Positions 1 through 6,737 of a stretch of 13,450 bases of DNA are shown piece after piece. The stretch lies in assembly GCA_039934635.1 (NCBI GenBank), contig JBDTLT010000146.1, positions 1-13,450 on the forward strand, given 5' to 3'. The notes under the pieces were generated by a model. It was not told where the DNA came from. It worked only from the letters and a program-made list of their open reading frames with translations, and made no database searches. This DNA comes from DATLFA01 sp039934635 (GTDB taxonomy: Bacteria; Actinomycetota; Acidimicrobiia; Acidimicrobiales; WLNW01). The first letter of the stretch is position 1. Each line of letters begins with the position of its first letter. The translations under genes and the position numbers were made by a program.

Positions 1-12
1 CAGGGGGAGATC

Positions 13-915
13 GTGACGGAACTTCGTGAAGTGCAACTCGTTGCCGAGGGCCTGGCGTTTCCCGAGGGACCGGTCGCGATGCGCGATGGCAGCGTGCTCG
101 TCGCAGAGATCGGCGGCGGCAGCGTCGCCCGAGTCGACGCCGACGGCACCGTCGAACGGATCGCGATGGTGCGGGGTGGGCCCAACGGTGCGGCCATCGG
201 CCCCGACGGCGCGCTCTATCTCTGCAACAACGGCGGGTTTCGCAACGAGAGCCGGATCGAGCCGTGCGTCCAACGCGTCGACCTCACCACTGGTGCGTGC
301 GAGGTCCTCTATCGAGAGTGTGACGGCGTTGCGCTCGGCGCGCCGAATGACCTCGTCTTCGACGCCACGGGCAGTTTCTATTTCACCGACCACGTCCACC
401 CAGGCGCGGTCTACTACGCGACGCCTGACGGCAGCGCGATCACGCGCGTCGTCGCTGATCGTCCGCATCCGAACGGCGTCGGCCTCTCGCCCGACAGCAC
501 AGTGCTGTACTGGGCCGAGACGCCGACGCGTCAAGTGCAACGGCGGCGCCTCGTCGGGCCCGGACAAGTTGTGCCGGCCGAGTGCGACGTGCGCGCGTTG
601 TTTCGACCCGATGGCGTCGATCGCTTCGCGGTCCTCGCCGGCCTTCCCGGCTGCCATGAGCTCGACTCGCTCGCGATCGACTCCGCCGGTTCGGTTGTCG
701 TCGGCACGCTCGTCGACAGTGGTGTCAGCGAGATTCGCGACGACGGCGCATGGACACTGCACCGATTGCCGGCTGAGTTGGCCGATCCGCTCGTGACCAA
801 CGTGTGCTTCGGCCTCACCGATCTCACCACGCTCTACATCACGTGCTCGCGCACCGGGCGGCTGCTACGCGCGACGTGGCATTGCCCCGGAGCACCGCTC
901 GCATTCATCGCCTGA
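13..915 (+). CDS. SMP-30/gluconolactonase-family lactonase or esterase
   Basis: This 300-aa protein is a predicted six-bladed beta-propeller hydrolase of the SMP-30/gluconolactonase/LRE family, members of which open sugar or other lactones using one divalent metal. Family signatures are visible: FPEGP (E18), GGPNG (about 56), PNDLVFD (N112), PNGVGLSPD (N154) and ELDSLAID (D218). E18, N112, N154 and D218 match the usual metal ligands. The length is normal for the family. No signal peptide is seen, so it is probably cytoplasmic. The GTG start at 13 follows a purine-rich GGGGGAGA stretch that can act as ribosome binding site. It lies upstream of the MaoC gene but is separated from it by about 100 bp holding its own promoter-like element, so co-transcription is uncertain. 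The true substrate is unknown; it could open a lactone formed by the neighbouring oxidative pathway, which is inference. Confidence 0.85.
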   Translation: MTELREVQLVAEGLAFPEGPVAMRDGSVLVAEIGGGSVARVDADGTVERIAMVRGGPNGAAIGPDGALYLCNNGGFRNESRIEPCVQRVDLTTGACEVLYRECDGVALGAPNDLVFDATGSFYFTDHVHPGAVYYATPDGSAITRVVADRPHPNGVGLSPDSTVLYWAETPTRQVQRRRLVGPGQVVPAECDVRALFRPDGVDRFAVLAGLPGCHELDSLAIDSAGSVVVGTLVDSGVSEIRDDGAWTLHRLPAELADPLVTNVCFGLTDLTTLYITCSRTGRLLRATWHCPGAPLAFIA

Positions 916-970
916 GGTCGTGCGGCACGGTCGCACCACAGTCGCCAGGGTCCGTTCAGGGGCCGCGATG

Positions 971-990
971 CGTCAATTGAACGATTGACG
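971..990. promoter_or_regulatory. Perfect palindrome, candidate operator upstream of the MaoC gene
   Basis: CGTCAAT and ATTGACG form perfect 7-bp inverted arms around the 6-bp spacer TGAACG. The size and symmetry suit a dimeric repressor of TetR, GntR or MarR type; the regulator is not identifiable here. The right 14 bases (977-990) recur exactly at 8487-8500 in the opposite orientation, in front of the minus-strand operon. The palindrome covers the proposed -35 hexamer, a position where binding would block transcription. Confidence 0.55.
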
Positions 991-1013
991 ACATCTCGGA
1001 TGCCGCCGATGAT
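985..1013 (+). promoter_or_regulatory. Predicted promoter of the MaoC/orphan unit
   Basis: TTGACG (985-990) is a good -35 match. After exactly 17 bases comes GATGAT (1008-1013), which matches 4 of 6 positions of TATAAT. A start site about 7 bases further on falls on or next to the ATG at 1020, so the transcript may be leaderless. The absence of a clear Shine-Dalgarno sequence before that ATG agrees with this. Leaderless transcripts are common in actinobacteria. Confidence 0.45.
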
Positions 1014-1019
1014 TCCCCC

Positions 1020-1436
1020 ATGCTGATCGCGGATGGGCAATTCACCGAAGTCCACGGACCTGTCACCAGTGAGTTGTTGGTGCGACTCGCGACATTGCTC
1101 AACGACTTCAATCCCGCGCACTACGACCTCGAGTTCGCGACGAGTGTCGGGCTGCCGGGTGTCATCGGTCCGGGCACTCTGCTCCAGGCGTGGATCCACG
1201 CGGACCTGGCGGCGCGGGTACCCGACGCGTCACCCGCGGGTGGAGCGCTGGTGCGCGAGCTCGACCTGCGGTTCCGTTCGCCTTTCCTCGTGGGCGAAAC
1301 CGTGCAGATCGACTACGCGGTCGCCGGTGCCGACGTGCAGATCGCGATCTCCGCGGGCCGCGATGGCGACGAACCGCGCTCGATTGCTACTGCTACGGCA
1401 CGCTTGCTCGCCGACCATCGAGACGTCGCGCAATGA
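1020..1436 (+). CDS. MaoC-like (R)-hydratase/dehydratase, hot-dog fold
   Basis: This 138-aa single hot-dog protein resembles MaoC/(R)-enoyl-CoA hydratases, which add water to 2-enoyl-CoA or remove it in the reverse direction. The catalytic signature D-x-N-P-x-H is present as D29-F-N-P-A-H34, followed by FATSVGLPGVIGPGTLLQ (about 39-56), which matches the usual A..G-G.PGVI..G.L region. A strand pair FRSPFLVGETV (85-95) fits the domain end. The ATG at 1020 has no evident Shine-Dalgarno, but a promoter ending about 7 bases upstream suggests a leaderless mRNA. The stop overlaps the next gene's start as ATGA. Single-domain MaoC proteins often pair with a second, degenerate MaoC chain; the minus-strand protein at 6216-6683 is a candidate partner. 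It could alternatively act alone as a homodimer. Confidence 0.82.
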   Translation: MLIADGQFTEVHGPVTSELLVRLATLLNDFNPAHYDLEFATSVGLPGVIGPGTLLQAWIHADLAARVPDASPAGGALVRELDLRFRSPFLVGETVQIDYAVAGADVQIAISAGRDGDEPRSIATATARLLADHRDVAQ

Positions 1437-2173
1437 GCCACTTCGACGCCGGCCCGAGTGCCGGTCTCGAAGGATTGCTCGCCGATCTGTCGGCGGCAGT
1501 TTCGGCCGCTCCCCGCGATGTCCTCGGACGCCCCGTCGCCATCGCGCTGCGCTATCGAGTCGACAATGATCGCTTCTTCCTGAGCGGCGTTCCCCACGAC
1601 CTTCTGCAGTTGGTTTCGGCTGCGTTCCACGCGCCCCTGCGTGATGGGCCCGGGGGTACCGCAGTCGCGGACGAGAACTGGATTGTGGCGGGCCTTTGGC
1701 ACCTCGGCACTGGTCCGGTGCAACCGCCGACCGGCGGCAACGTCGTGCGCCTGCGCCGCGCCGGCTTCGAGGCGCCCGCAGTCGCACCGGCCAACCGGCT
1801 CGACGAGGCTCGCGCACTGCGGGCGTGGTTCGAGGCCGGAGCTGCCCGATTGGTGGACGACCTGCAGGATCCACCGAACTTTGCGCGGCTGTCCGAAATC
1901 GGACGCGCGGCACCGGCGGACCTGCAGGCAGTTCTCTGCGATGTCGGGCGCAGCCGCGCGCACCTCGGTCGCTACCTGCTCGACGCGGGCGACTACTTCG
2001 ACGACGAGCGCATCGATCAACTCGGCGACGGCTACGTCAACGCCGCGCAACTGTGGTTCGAGGTGGCGGCCCACCCCGACGCGGACATCGGCGCACAACT
2101 GCTCTCCCTCGAGAACGAGTGCGCGCAGTGGATGCAGCGCGCCGCCGAACCACCGACCCGCTACGCCTTCTGA
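1433..2173 (+). CDS. Unrecognised protein translationally coupled to MaoC
   Basis: This 246-aa protein is not recognised. The ATG at 1433 overlaps the MaoC stop by 4 bp (ATGA), so translation is probably coupled; the frame stays open upstream to 1190, but that stretch lies inside the MaoC gene and is not used. No signal peptide, membrane segment or metal-binding motif is evident. The N-terminal half holds short hydrophobic strands (VAIALRYRV, WIVAGLWHLGTG). The second half from about residue 120 is rich in Leu, Ala, Asp and Glu, probably helical, with a striking YLLDAGDYFDDERIDQLGDGY segment around 180-200. The C-terminal half weakly recalls the helical part of BtrH-like DUF4872 proteins, but this is an impression, not an assignment. 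Context suggests a role with the acyl-CoA genes. Confidence 0.75.
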   Translation: MSHFDAGPSAGLEGLLADLSAAVSAAPRDVLGRPVAIALRYRVDNDRFFLSGVPHDLLQLVSAAFHAPLRDGPGGTAVADENWIVAGLWHLGTGPVQPPTGGNVVRLRRAGFEAPAVAPANRLDEARALRAWFEAGAARLVDDLQDPPNFARLSEIGRAAPADLQAVLCDVGRSRAHLGRYLLDAGDYFDDERIDQLGDGYVNAAQLWFEVAAHPDADIGAQLLSLENECAQWMQRAAEPPTRYAF

Positions 2174-2185
2174 ACTCCCGTTCAG
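2170..2185. terminator. Short inverted repeat between convergent genes
   Basis: CTGAAC (2170-2175) and GTTCAG (2180-2185) form a perfect 6-bp stem with the loop TCCC. Each arm contains the stop codon of one converging gene: TGA at 2171-2173 on plus and TGA at 2184-2182 on minus. It may weakly terminate transcripts from both sides. The stem is short and has no U-tract, so strong intrinsic termination is unlikely. Confidence 0.3.
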
Positions 2186-2613
2186 CCGTCGATGAGCGCG
2201 TCGCGGATGATCGGCGGCACGGTTGCCGGGATCATCTTGCCGGCGCTGTCGACATCGACGTACACGCGGTTGACGCTGCCGCGCACCTTGGTCGCACCGC
2301 CGACCGAGATGCGGTGACTGATCGAGAAGCTCGTGTTGCCGACCCGACTGACCCAGACGTCGTGATCGAACACCTGCAAGAACCGCAACGGCGAATCGAT
2401 CTGCACATCGAACGAGCGCGTCGGCGCAGACGGCCCCGCCACATCTTGCGCGGCCTCGCCGAACTCCGTCTCCATCAACGGCATGCGCAGCCCGAGCGCC
2501 TCGAAGAATTCTTGCTCCGCGTCGGCGAACCATCGCGCCGGCGCGCCGTAGAAGATCAACCCCGAGGCATCGGTGTCATAGATCTGGACGCGCCCGCGGC
2601 GTCTGAACATCAT
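2182..2613 (-). CDS. Acyl-CoA thioesterase, 4HBT/YbgC-like hot-dog family
   Basis: This 143-aa protein is a predicted 4-hydroxybenzoyl-CoA/YbgC-type thioesterase that hydrolyses an acyl-CoA to free acid and CoA. The N-terminal signature VQIYDTDASGLIFYGAPARWF (about 9-29) is diagnostic; D15, in the DTDxxG motif, is the expected catalytic aspartate. The central helix (FADAEQEFFEALGL) and later strands fit a single hot-dog domain of normal length. The ATG at 2613 is chosen because GGGAGG lies just upstream and because it overlaps the LuxR stop as ATGA, so the two are translationally coupled. The open frame continues to 2835, but that part is inside the regulator. As last gene of the operon it could release the final product or recycle CoA from dead-end thioesters; the substrate is unknown. 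Confidence 0.87.
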   Translation of the reverse strand: MMFRRRGRVQIYDTDASGLIFYGAPARWFADAEQEFFEALGLRMPLMETEFGEAAQDVAGPSAPTRSFDVQIDSPLRFLQVFDHDVWVSRVGNTSFSISHRISVGGATKVRGSVNRVYVDVDSAGKMIPATVPPIIRDALIDG

Positions 2614-3317
2614 CGCTGCCTCCCACGGCTGACGGATCGGATTTGCGAGAAGCCCGCTACCTCGGGGGTACCGTAGCGACTCCACAAACGCATGAGTGCC
2701 TGTGTCCGCGTGCTGGCGCCGAGCGCTTCGAGCATGTTGCGAATGTGCGCCCGGACCGTCGCGTATGCGATCTGCATCTCTCGCGCGATCTCGCTCGTGC
2801 CGAGCCCGCTCATGAGAAGGCATGCAACCTCCCATTCGCGAGCGGTCAACCCGAACGGCGGCGGCAACTCGACCACTTCGTCTTCATCGATGCGCTCGAC
2901 CGTGTGGGTGTACACGATCACCGGAAGCTGGTCCTCGAACTGGAGCATCATCGACGACACGTGCACCCGTACCGGGTGATTGGCGTTGTCGCGCGTCGAC
3001 AACACTCGACGAACCGGCGGTGTCCCGCTGAGGTGGGCGCCTATGGTCGTGAGGTGGTGGCCCCAGTTCGACTCCCATGTCTCGGGCGTGCGCGAGACAT
3101 CGGCAAGGAACGAACCGACTGCCTGCTCGCGCGGTATGCCGAGTTGCTCCTCCGCGGCGTCGTTCCAGAGCAGGATCCGCCCGCGCAGCGTCACCACCGA
3201 CAGCCCGTCGCCGGACTGCAGCACGAGGCCGTCGGGTAGGCGTTCGTCGAGTGGATCCTGCGCGCTACTCGAAGGAAAGTCGAATGCCGAGGAATCGGGG
3301 GCGAGCCGGAATGGCAA
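2610..3317 (-). CDS. PAS-LuxR transcriptional regulator
   Basis: This 235-aa regulator has two parts. Residues about 30-140 look like a PAS sensor domain: GLSVVTLRGRILLWNDAAEEQLGI is the typical PAS start, and later strands include RVHVSSMMLQFEDQLPVIVYTH. Residues about 157-212 are a LuxR/GerE helix-turn-helix, LTAREWEVACLL...SEIAREMQIAYATVRAHIRNMLEALG. There is no receiver domain, so input probably comes from a ligand or cofactor bound by PAS, not a sensor kinase. The start is TTG at 3317, supported by AGAGG (3325-3329) seven bases upstream; this site overlaps the thiolase stop codon. Its stop overlaps the thioesterase start by 4 bp. Lying inside the operon, it may autoregulate it, but the palindrome at 971-990 does not have to be its site. 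Confidence 0.85.
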   Translation of the reverse strand: MPFRLAPDSSAFDFPSSSAQDPLDERLPDGLVLQSGDGLSVVTLRGRILLWNDAAEEQLGIPREQAVGSFLADVSRTPETWESNWGHHLTTIGAHLSGTPPVRRVLSTRDNANHPVRVHVSSMMLQFEDQLPVIVYTHTVERIDEDEVVELPPPFGLTAREWEVACLLMSGLGTSEIAREMQIAYATVRAHIRNMLEALGASTRTQALMRLWSRYGTPEVAGFSQIRSVSRGRQR

Positions 3318-3324
3318 CGGCAGA

Positions 3325-3329
3325 CCTCT
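3325..3329 (-). promoter_or_regulatory. Ribosome binding site deciding a TTG start
   Basis: On the minus strand the sequence reads TAGAGG, seven bases, then TTG. The TAG is the thiolase stop codon and AGAGG serves as Shine-Dalgarno for the LuxR gene. This supports the TTG start at 3317 and suggests that ribosomes finishing the thiolase reinitiate on the regulator. Confidence 0.5.
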
Positions 3330-4491
3330 ACTGCCGTCTCAACACGTGCACTGCCGATGCGGCGCCGACGCTGCCGATGTCGCCGCCGGCATTTTGTACG
3401 AGCGCCACGCGCGCGCCGTCGACTTGACGATCTCCGGCCTCGTGGCGCAGCTGAATGGTCGCCTCGATGAGTTGTGCGACGCCGGTCATGCCCACCGGAT
3501 GACCACGCGACACGAGGCCGCCGCTGGTATTCACGGGGAGCGGACCACCGAGCATCGTCGCCCGCTCGCGCACGAGGCGCGGCCCGTCACCTTCGGCGCA
3601 AAAGCCGAGCGCTTCGTACATCTCGAGCTCTGCCGGCGCGGCAGCATCGTGAACCTCGGCGAGGTGTACGTCGTCGGGGCCGACACCGGCTTGCTCGTAG
3701 GCAATCACTGCCGCGCGGCGCACCGCGTGACCATGCTCGCCGTGATCCTTCTCGATGTTGCCGGACGAAAAGCCACAGCCGGCCGCGAGCACCCCGCGAT
3801 CGCTCGATCGCGCCGAGAGGACCATTGCCGCCGAGCCGTCACCGATCGGTGAACACATCAGGCGAGTCAGCGGCCAGGCGATCTCCGGTGATTCCAGGAC
3901 CTCATCGATCGACACTCGGTTGCGATACTGCGCGAAAGGATTGAGCGCCGCGTGATCGTGGTTCTTCACCACGATCCAAGCGAAGTCCTCGCGAGTGGCG
4001 CCCGTTGCCTTCATGTACTTCTTGATCTTCTCGGCGTAGATGGTCATGAACACCGAAGACGAATGGTCGCTGGCTGCGTCGCGGTCGGACAGATCGGACG
4101 CGGTTTCGAGCGCGCGGTACGTGACCGTGCGATCGACGTGCGCCATCTTCTCGGTGCCGACGACGAGCACCGTCTCCCACATGCCACTGGCGATGGCGTT
4201 GCGCGCCAGGAAGTACGCCGACGATCCGCTGGCACAGGCGTTCTCCACGTTGAAGATGGGCTTGCCCATCAGGCCGCTGTAGCGCAGAGCGGTCTGACCG
4301 CGGATCGACTCTTGGCCGGTGACGATGCCCGCCACGGAGTTGGAGAAGAACACCGCGTCGACGTCGTCGGGTGTGAGTTGCGCGTCGGCAAATGCCGCGC
4401 GGACAGCCTCTTCGGTGAGGTCGCGAAGTGAACGATCGACGAACTTCCCGACGGGTGTCATGCCCACGCCGACAATCGAAACCGGTGTCAT
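3328..4491 (-). CDS. SCP-x/lipid-transfer-type thiolase
   Basis: This 387-aa protein is a thiolase of the SCP2/SCP-x branch, which cleaves 3-ketoacyl-CoA with CoA, often on branched or steroid side chains. The nucleophile is C86 in NVENACASGSSA. H281 in AEVHDAAAPAELEMYEALG and H331 in SGGLVSRGHPVGMTG match the conserved histidine positions. The second cysteine of classical thiolases is replaced by Ala in QNAGGDIG (367-373), which is usual for the SCP-x branch. The length fits a thiolase without the C-terminal SCP2 sterol-carrier domain. The ATG at 4491 is preceded by a strong AGGAGG site. The gene follows the acyl-CoA synthetase by 18 bp. Proteins of this branch can also act as non-cleaving partners or retro-aldol enzymes with DUF35/OB-fold proteins; no DUF35 gene is in the window, so a true thiolase is more likely. 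Confidence 0.9.
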   Translation of the reverse strand: MTPVSIVGVGMTPVGKFVDRSLRDLTEEAVRAAFADAQLTPDDVDAVFFSNSVAGIVTGQESIRGQTALRYSGLMGKPIFNVENACASGSSAYFLARNAIASGMWETVLVVGTEKMAHVDRTVTYRALETASDLSDRDAASDHSSSVFMTIYAEKIKKYMKATGATREDFAWIVVKNHDHAALNPFAQYRNRVSIDEVLESPEIAWPLTRLMCSPIGDGSAAMVLSARSSDRGVLAAGCGFSSGNIEKDHGEHGHAVRRAAVIAYEQAGVGPDDVHLAEVHDAAAPAELEMYEALGFCAEGDGPRLVRERATMLGGPLPVNTSGGLVSRGHPVGMTGVAQLIEATIQLRHEAGDRQVDGARVALVQNAGGDIGSVGAASAVHVLRRQ

Positions 4492-4509
4492 CGAGCTTCC
4501 TCCTCAGAG

Positions 4510-6219
4510 TCAGGTGTACAGCGCATCGATGAGGTCCCGGTAACGATCGGTGAACGCCGATCGACGAATCTTCATCGTCGGCGTGAGCGCGGGATCGGAC
4601 GGCGCGAGCACACTCGGCAAGATCGCGAACCGCTTGACCTGCTCGGGGGGCGAGAGGTGATCGTTGACTTCGTCGACGTGCAGCTGTAGCAACGCGCGCA
4701 CGTCCGCGTTCGAGGCAAGTGCGGCGATGGAAGAATCGAGATGGTGCTCGATCGCCCACGGAGCGATTGCCTCGGGAGCGAGCTCGAATAGCGCGACGAC
4801 GTAGGGCCGGTCGCTGCCGATGAGGATCGCCTGATTGATGTAAGGGCTGAGCTTGAGCATGTGCTCGATACCGCTCGGCGCGATGTTCTTGCCGCCCTTG
4901 GTGATGATGAGGTCCTTCTTGCGATCGATGAGGCGCAACTCGCCGTCGTCGGACCACTCGCCGACATCGCCCGTGCGCAAGAACCCGTCGTCGTCGAAGA
5001 TCTCGGCGGATGTGGCTTCGTCGCGGTAGTACCCGAGGCAGAGTCCCGAGCTGCGGATCAGGACTTCACCGTCGTCCGCGAGCTTCATCTCGACACCGGG
5101 TAGCGGAGTGCCGACCGTGTCGGTGCGCGGCGGGGTCGCCCACGGCATGCAGATGCCGCCACCTTCGGTCATGCCGTAGCCATTGCGGATCAACAGGCCG
5201 AAGTCGGCGAAGTACGACAGCACATCGGCCGCCAGCGGCGCGCCGCCGGCGAGCAAGATGCGCATTCGCTCGAGGCCGATCGACGTCAGTGCGTCTCGCC
5301 CTTCGCTGCCTTCGGACTGCGCGGTGAGCAACGTGCGCAGCTTTTCGATGACCCGAGGCACCGCGAACATCACCGTCGGCCTGATCGACAGGAGATCTTC
5401 CGCAAGCGTTTCGAGCGAACCGAAGTTGAGCGTCCAGCCGAGAGCCGAACCACAAACCAGCGAATTGGCTTGTTCGGCGGTGTGGTTCATCGGGAGGTAC
5501 ACGAGATAGTCGTCGGACTCGGTGTACCCGAGTGCGGGCGCAACCGTGTAAGAGACCTGGCCGATGGTCTCGAAGCTGTGCATCGCACCCTTGGGATCAC
5601 CCGTGGTACCCGACGTGTAGACGATCGTGCACAGGTTGCTCGGGACGAGGCGCGTGGTGAGGTCGTCGAGATAGGCCACGGCGTCGTCGCCCCGACGCGC
5701 GACACGCGCGAAGTCTTCCCACGCGAGCACCTCGCTACGTTCGTCCGGCGCCAACGACGACGGGTCGAACACGATCACCTGCTCGATCGGCACGGACGTA
5801 CGGATCGCGTGCACCTTGCGCGCCTGATCGGCGTTGCCCGCGAACACGAAGCGGGCGCCGGAGTGGGCGAAGAGATATTCGATCTGGGCAGTGGCCGATG
5901 TCGGATACGCGCCGACCACGATGCCGCCCGCGCTCTGCACACCGAGCGCGGCGATGTACCAGTCGACACCAGAGGGCGCGAATACTCCGACGCGATCCCC
6001 GGTTTGGAGACCGAGTTCGAGCAGCGAACGGGCGGCCGCCGCCACCGCTTCGACGAGACGGATACGGGTCCACTCGACCCACGACTGCTCGCGCTTGAAT
6101 CGCACGGCGACCCGGGTCGGCTCGCGCCGTGCTCCCGCGACGACCGCGGCCGGGTGGGTGAGGAAATTGGCGGGGCGCTGCGAACGCTCGGCCGTCGTCA
6201 CGTCGTGAGACTGTGTCAC
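4510..6219 (-). CDS. Long-chain-type acyl-CoA synthetase (AMP-forming)
   Basis: This 569-aa ANL-superfamily ligase activates a carboxylic acid with ATP to the acyl-AMP and then the acyl-CoA. Motifs in order: the P-loop-like YTSGTTGDPKG (201-211), NGYGMTEGG (346-354), RTGD (416-419), the hinge DRKKDLIITKGGKNIAPSGIE (432-452), and the C-terminal adenylation lysine in LTPTMKIRR (K550). The FAA1-like hinge and the long C-terminal domain suggest a fatty-acid or bulky acyl substrate, not acetate. The GTG at 6219 is chosen because it overlaps the upstream MaoC stop as GTGA, with GGAG about 10 bases ahead. The frame stays open to 6978, but that region is other genes. It supplies the CoA thioester for the rest of the operon. 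The substrate acid is not known. Confidence 0.93.
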   Translation of the reverse strand: MTQSHDVTTAERSQRPANFLTHPAAVVAGARREPTRVAVRFKREQSWVEWTRIRLVEAVAAAARSLLELGLQTGDRVGVFAPSGVDWYIAALGVQSAGGIVVGAYPTSATAQIEYLFAHSGARFVFAGNADQARKVHAIRTSVPIEQVIVFDPSSLAPDERSEVLAWEDFARVARRGDDAVAYLDDLTTRLVPSNLCTIVYTSGTTGDPKGAMHSFETIGQVSYTVAPALGYTESDDYLVYLPMNHTAEQANSLVCGSALGWTLNFGSLETLAEDLLSIRPTVMFAVPRVIEKLRTLLTAQSEGSEGRDALTSIGLERMRILLAGGAPLAADVLSYFADFGLLIRNGYGMTEGGGICMPWATPPRTDTVGTPLPGVEMKLADDGEVLIRSSGLCLGYYRDEATSAEIFDDDGFLRTGDVGEWSDDGELRLIDRKKDLIITKGGKNIAPSGIEHMLKLSPYINQAILIGSDRPYVVALFELAPEAIAPWAIEHHLDSSIAALASNADVRALLQLHVDEVNDHLSPPEQVKRFAILPSVLAPSDPALTPTMKIRRSAFTDRYRDLIDALYT

Positions 6220-6683
6220 TCGAAGAACTCCGCGACGGTGAGCCATTGCCGAACCGCGACGTCGCCGTCGGTGTCGGTCAACTCGTATTCGATCTGGTGG
6301 AACTCGCGCACGCGCTTGGTGGGTTGCAGCGCCGGCGGCATCCGTCGCACCCGCACGGTGAACGGCTGACCCGCCTCGAGCGGCTTGAGGTACTCGGTGC
6401 GAATGCCGGTCACGACGGAGTTGAACCCTTCGGGCAAGCCGGTCGCTTCGCGTGGCGGCTCGCCCGAACCTGCACGCGTCGCCAGGAACAACTGGCCGTT
6501 CGCGACCACAACGTCGCGGTAGCCCTGCGCGCGCGCTGATGCGTGGTCGTGGTGTACCGGTGCCGCGACGCCCGTCAAGCGGGCGAACTCGGTCGCGAGG
6601 TAGGGGTCGATCGTGCCCGTACCTGCAAATCGAACCGGCGGCCGTTGATCGGACCCGCCGGTATCGGCATCGTCGCTCGCCAT
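6216..6683 (-). CDS. Degenerate MaoC/hot-dog protein, probable non-catalytic partner
   Basis: This 155-aa hot-dog protein resembles MaoC or FAS1-type dehydratase N-terminal halves. The segment FARLTGVAAPVHHDHASARAQGYRDVVVANGQL (33-65) aligns with the family motif TGDxNPxHxD...A...G, but the catalytic Asp is V39 and the Asn is A41; only H44 remains. The rest (TEYLKPLEAGQPFTVRVRR, EFHQIEYELTDTDGDVAVRQWLTV) fits the fold. It is probably a structural or substrate-shaping chain that pairs with a catalytic MaoC, as in known heteromeric MaoC hydratases. The ATG at 6683 is preferred because a GGGGGG run and AAGGAG lie upstream; an ATG at 6710 would add nine residues but has no good site. Its stop overlaps the acyl-CoA synthetase start. 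Confidence 0.78.
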   Translation of the reverse strand: MASDDADTGGSDQRPPVRFAGTGTIDPYLATEFARLTGVAAPVHHDHASARAQGYRDVVVANGQLFLATRAGSGEPPREATGLPEGFNSVVTGIRTEYLKPLEAGQPFTVRVRRMPPALQPTKRVREFHQIEYELTDTDGDVAVRQWLTVAEFFE

Positions 6684-6689
6684 TGATCG

Positions 6690-6702
6690 CCCCCCACTCC
6701 TT
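6690..6702 (-). promoter_or_regulatory. Ribosome binding region supporting the 6683 start
   Basis: On the minus strand AAGGAG (6702-6697) and a run of six G (6695-6690) lie 13 and 6 bases before the ATG at 6683. The alternative ATG at 6710 lies upstream of both and has only a weak purine stretch. This favours the shorter protein. Confidence 0.45.
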
Positions 6703-6737
6703 GTACTCATTGACGTCGTGGATCGTCCGCCCGCCGA

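Noticed and set aside
971..990. KstR or KstR2 operator of cholesterol catabolism
   Set aside because: The palindrome does not match the TnnAACnnGTTnnA or AnCAAGnnCTTGnT type consensus sequences, so a steroid regulon cannot be claimed from it.
1190..1432. Upstream extension of the orphan gene's frame
   Set aside because: It lies within the MaoC coding region and reads as an Arg/Gly-rich shadow; the ATGA overlap at 1433 is a much better start.
1313..2533. 406-aa minus-strand open frame opposite MaoC and the orphan gene
   Set aside because: Arg/Gly-rich composition, no family signature; it covers well-supported plus-strand genes and the start of the thioesterase region. It is a shadow frame typical of high-G+C DNA.
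2980..3852. 290-aa plus-strand open frame
   Set aside because: Antisense to the LuxR regulator and thiolase, both strongly supported; no recognisable domain.
5470..6369. 299-aa plus-strand open frame opposite the acyl-CoA synthetase
   Set aside because: Composition rich in Arg, His and Glu with no motif, fully antisense to a gene with all synthetase motifs.
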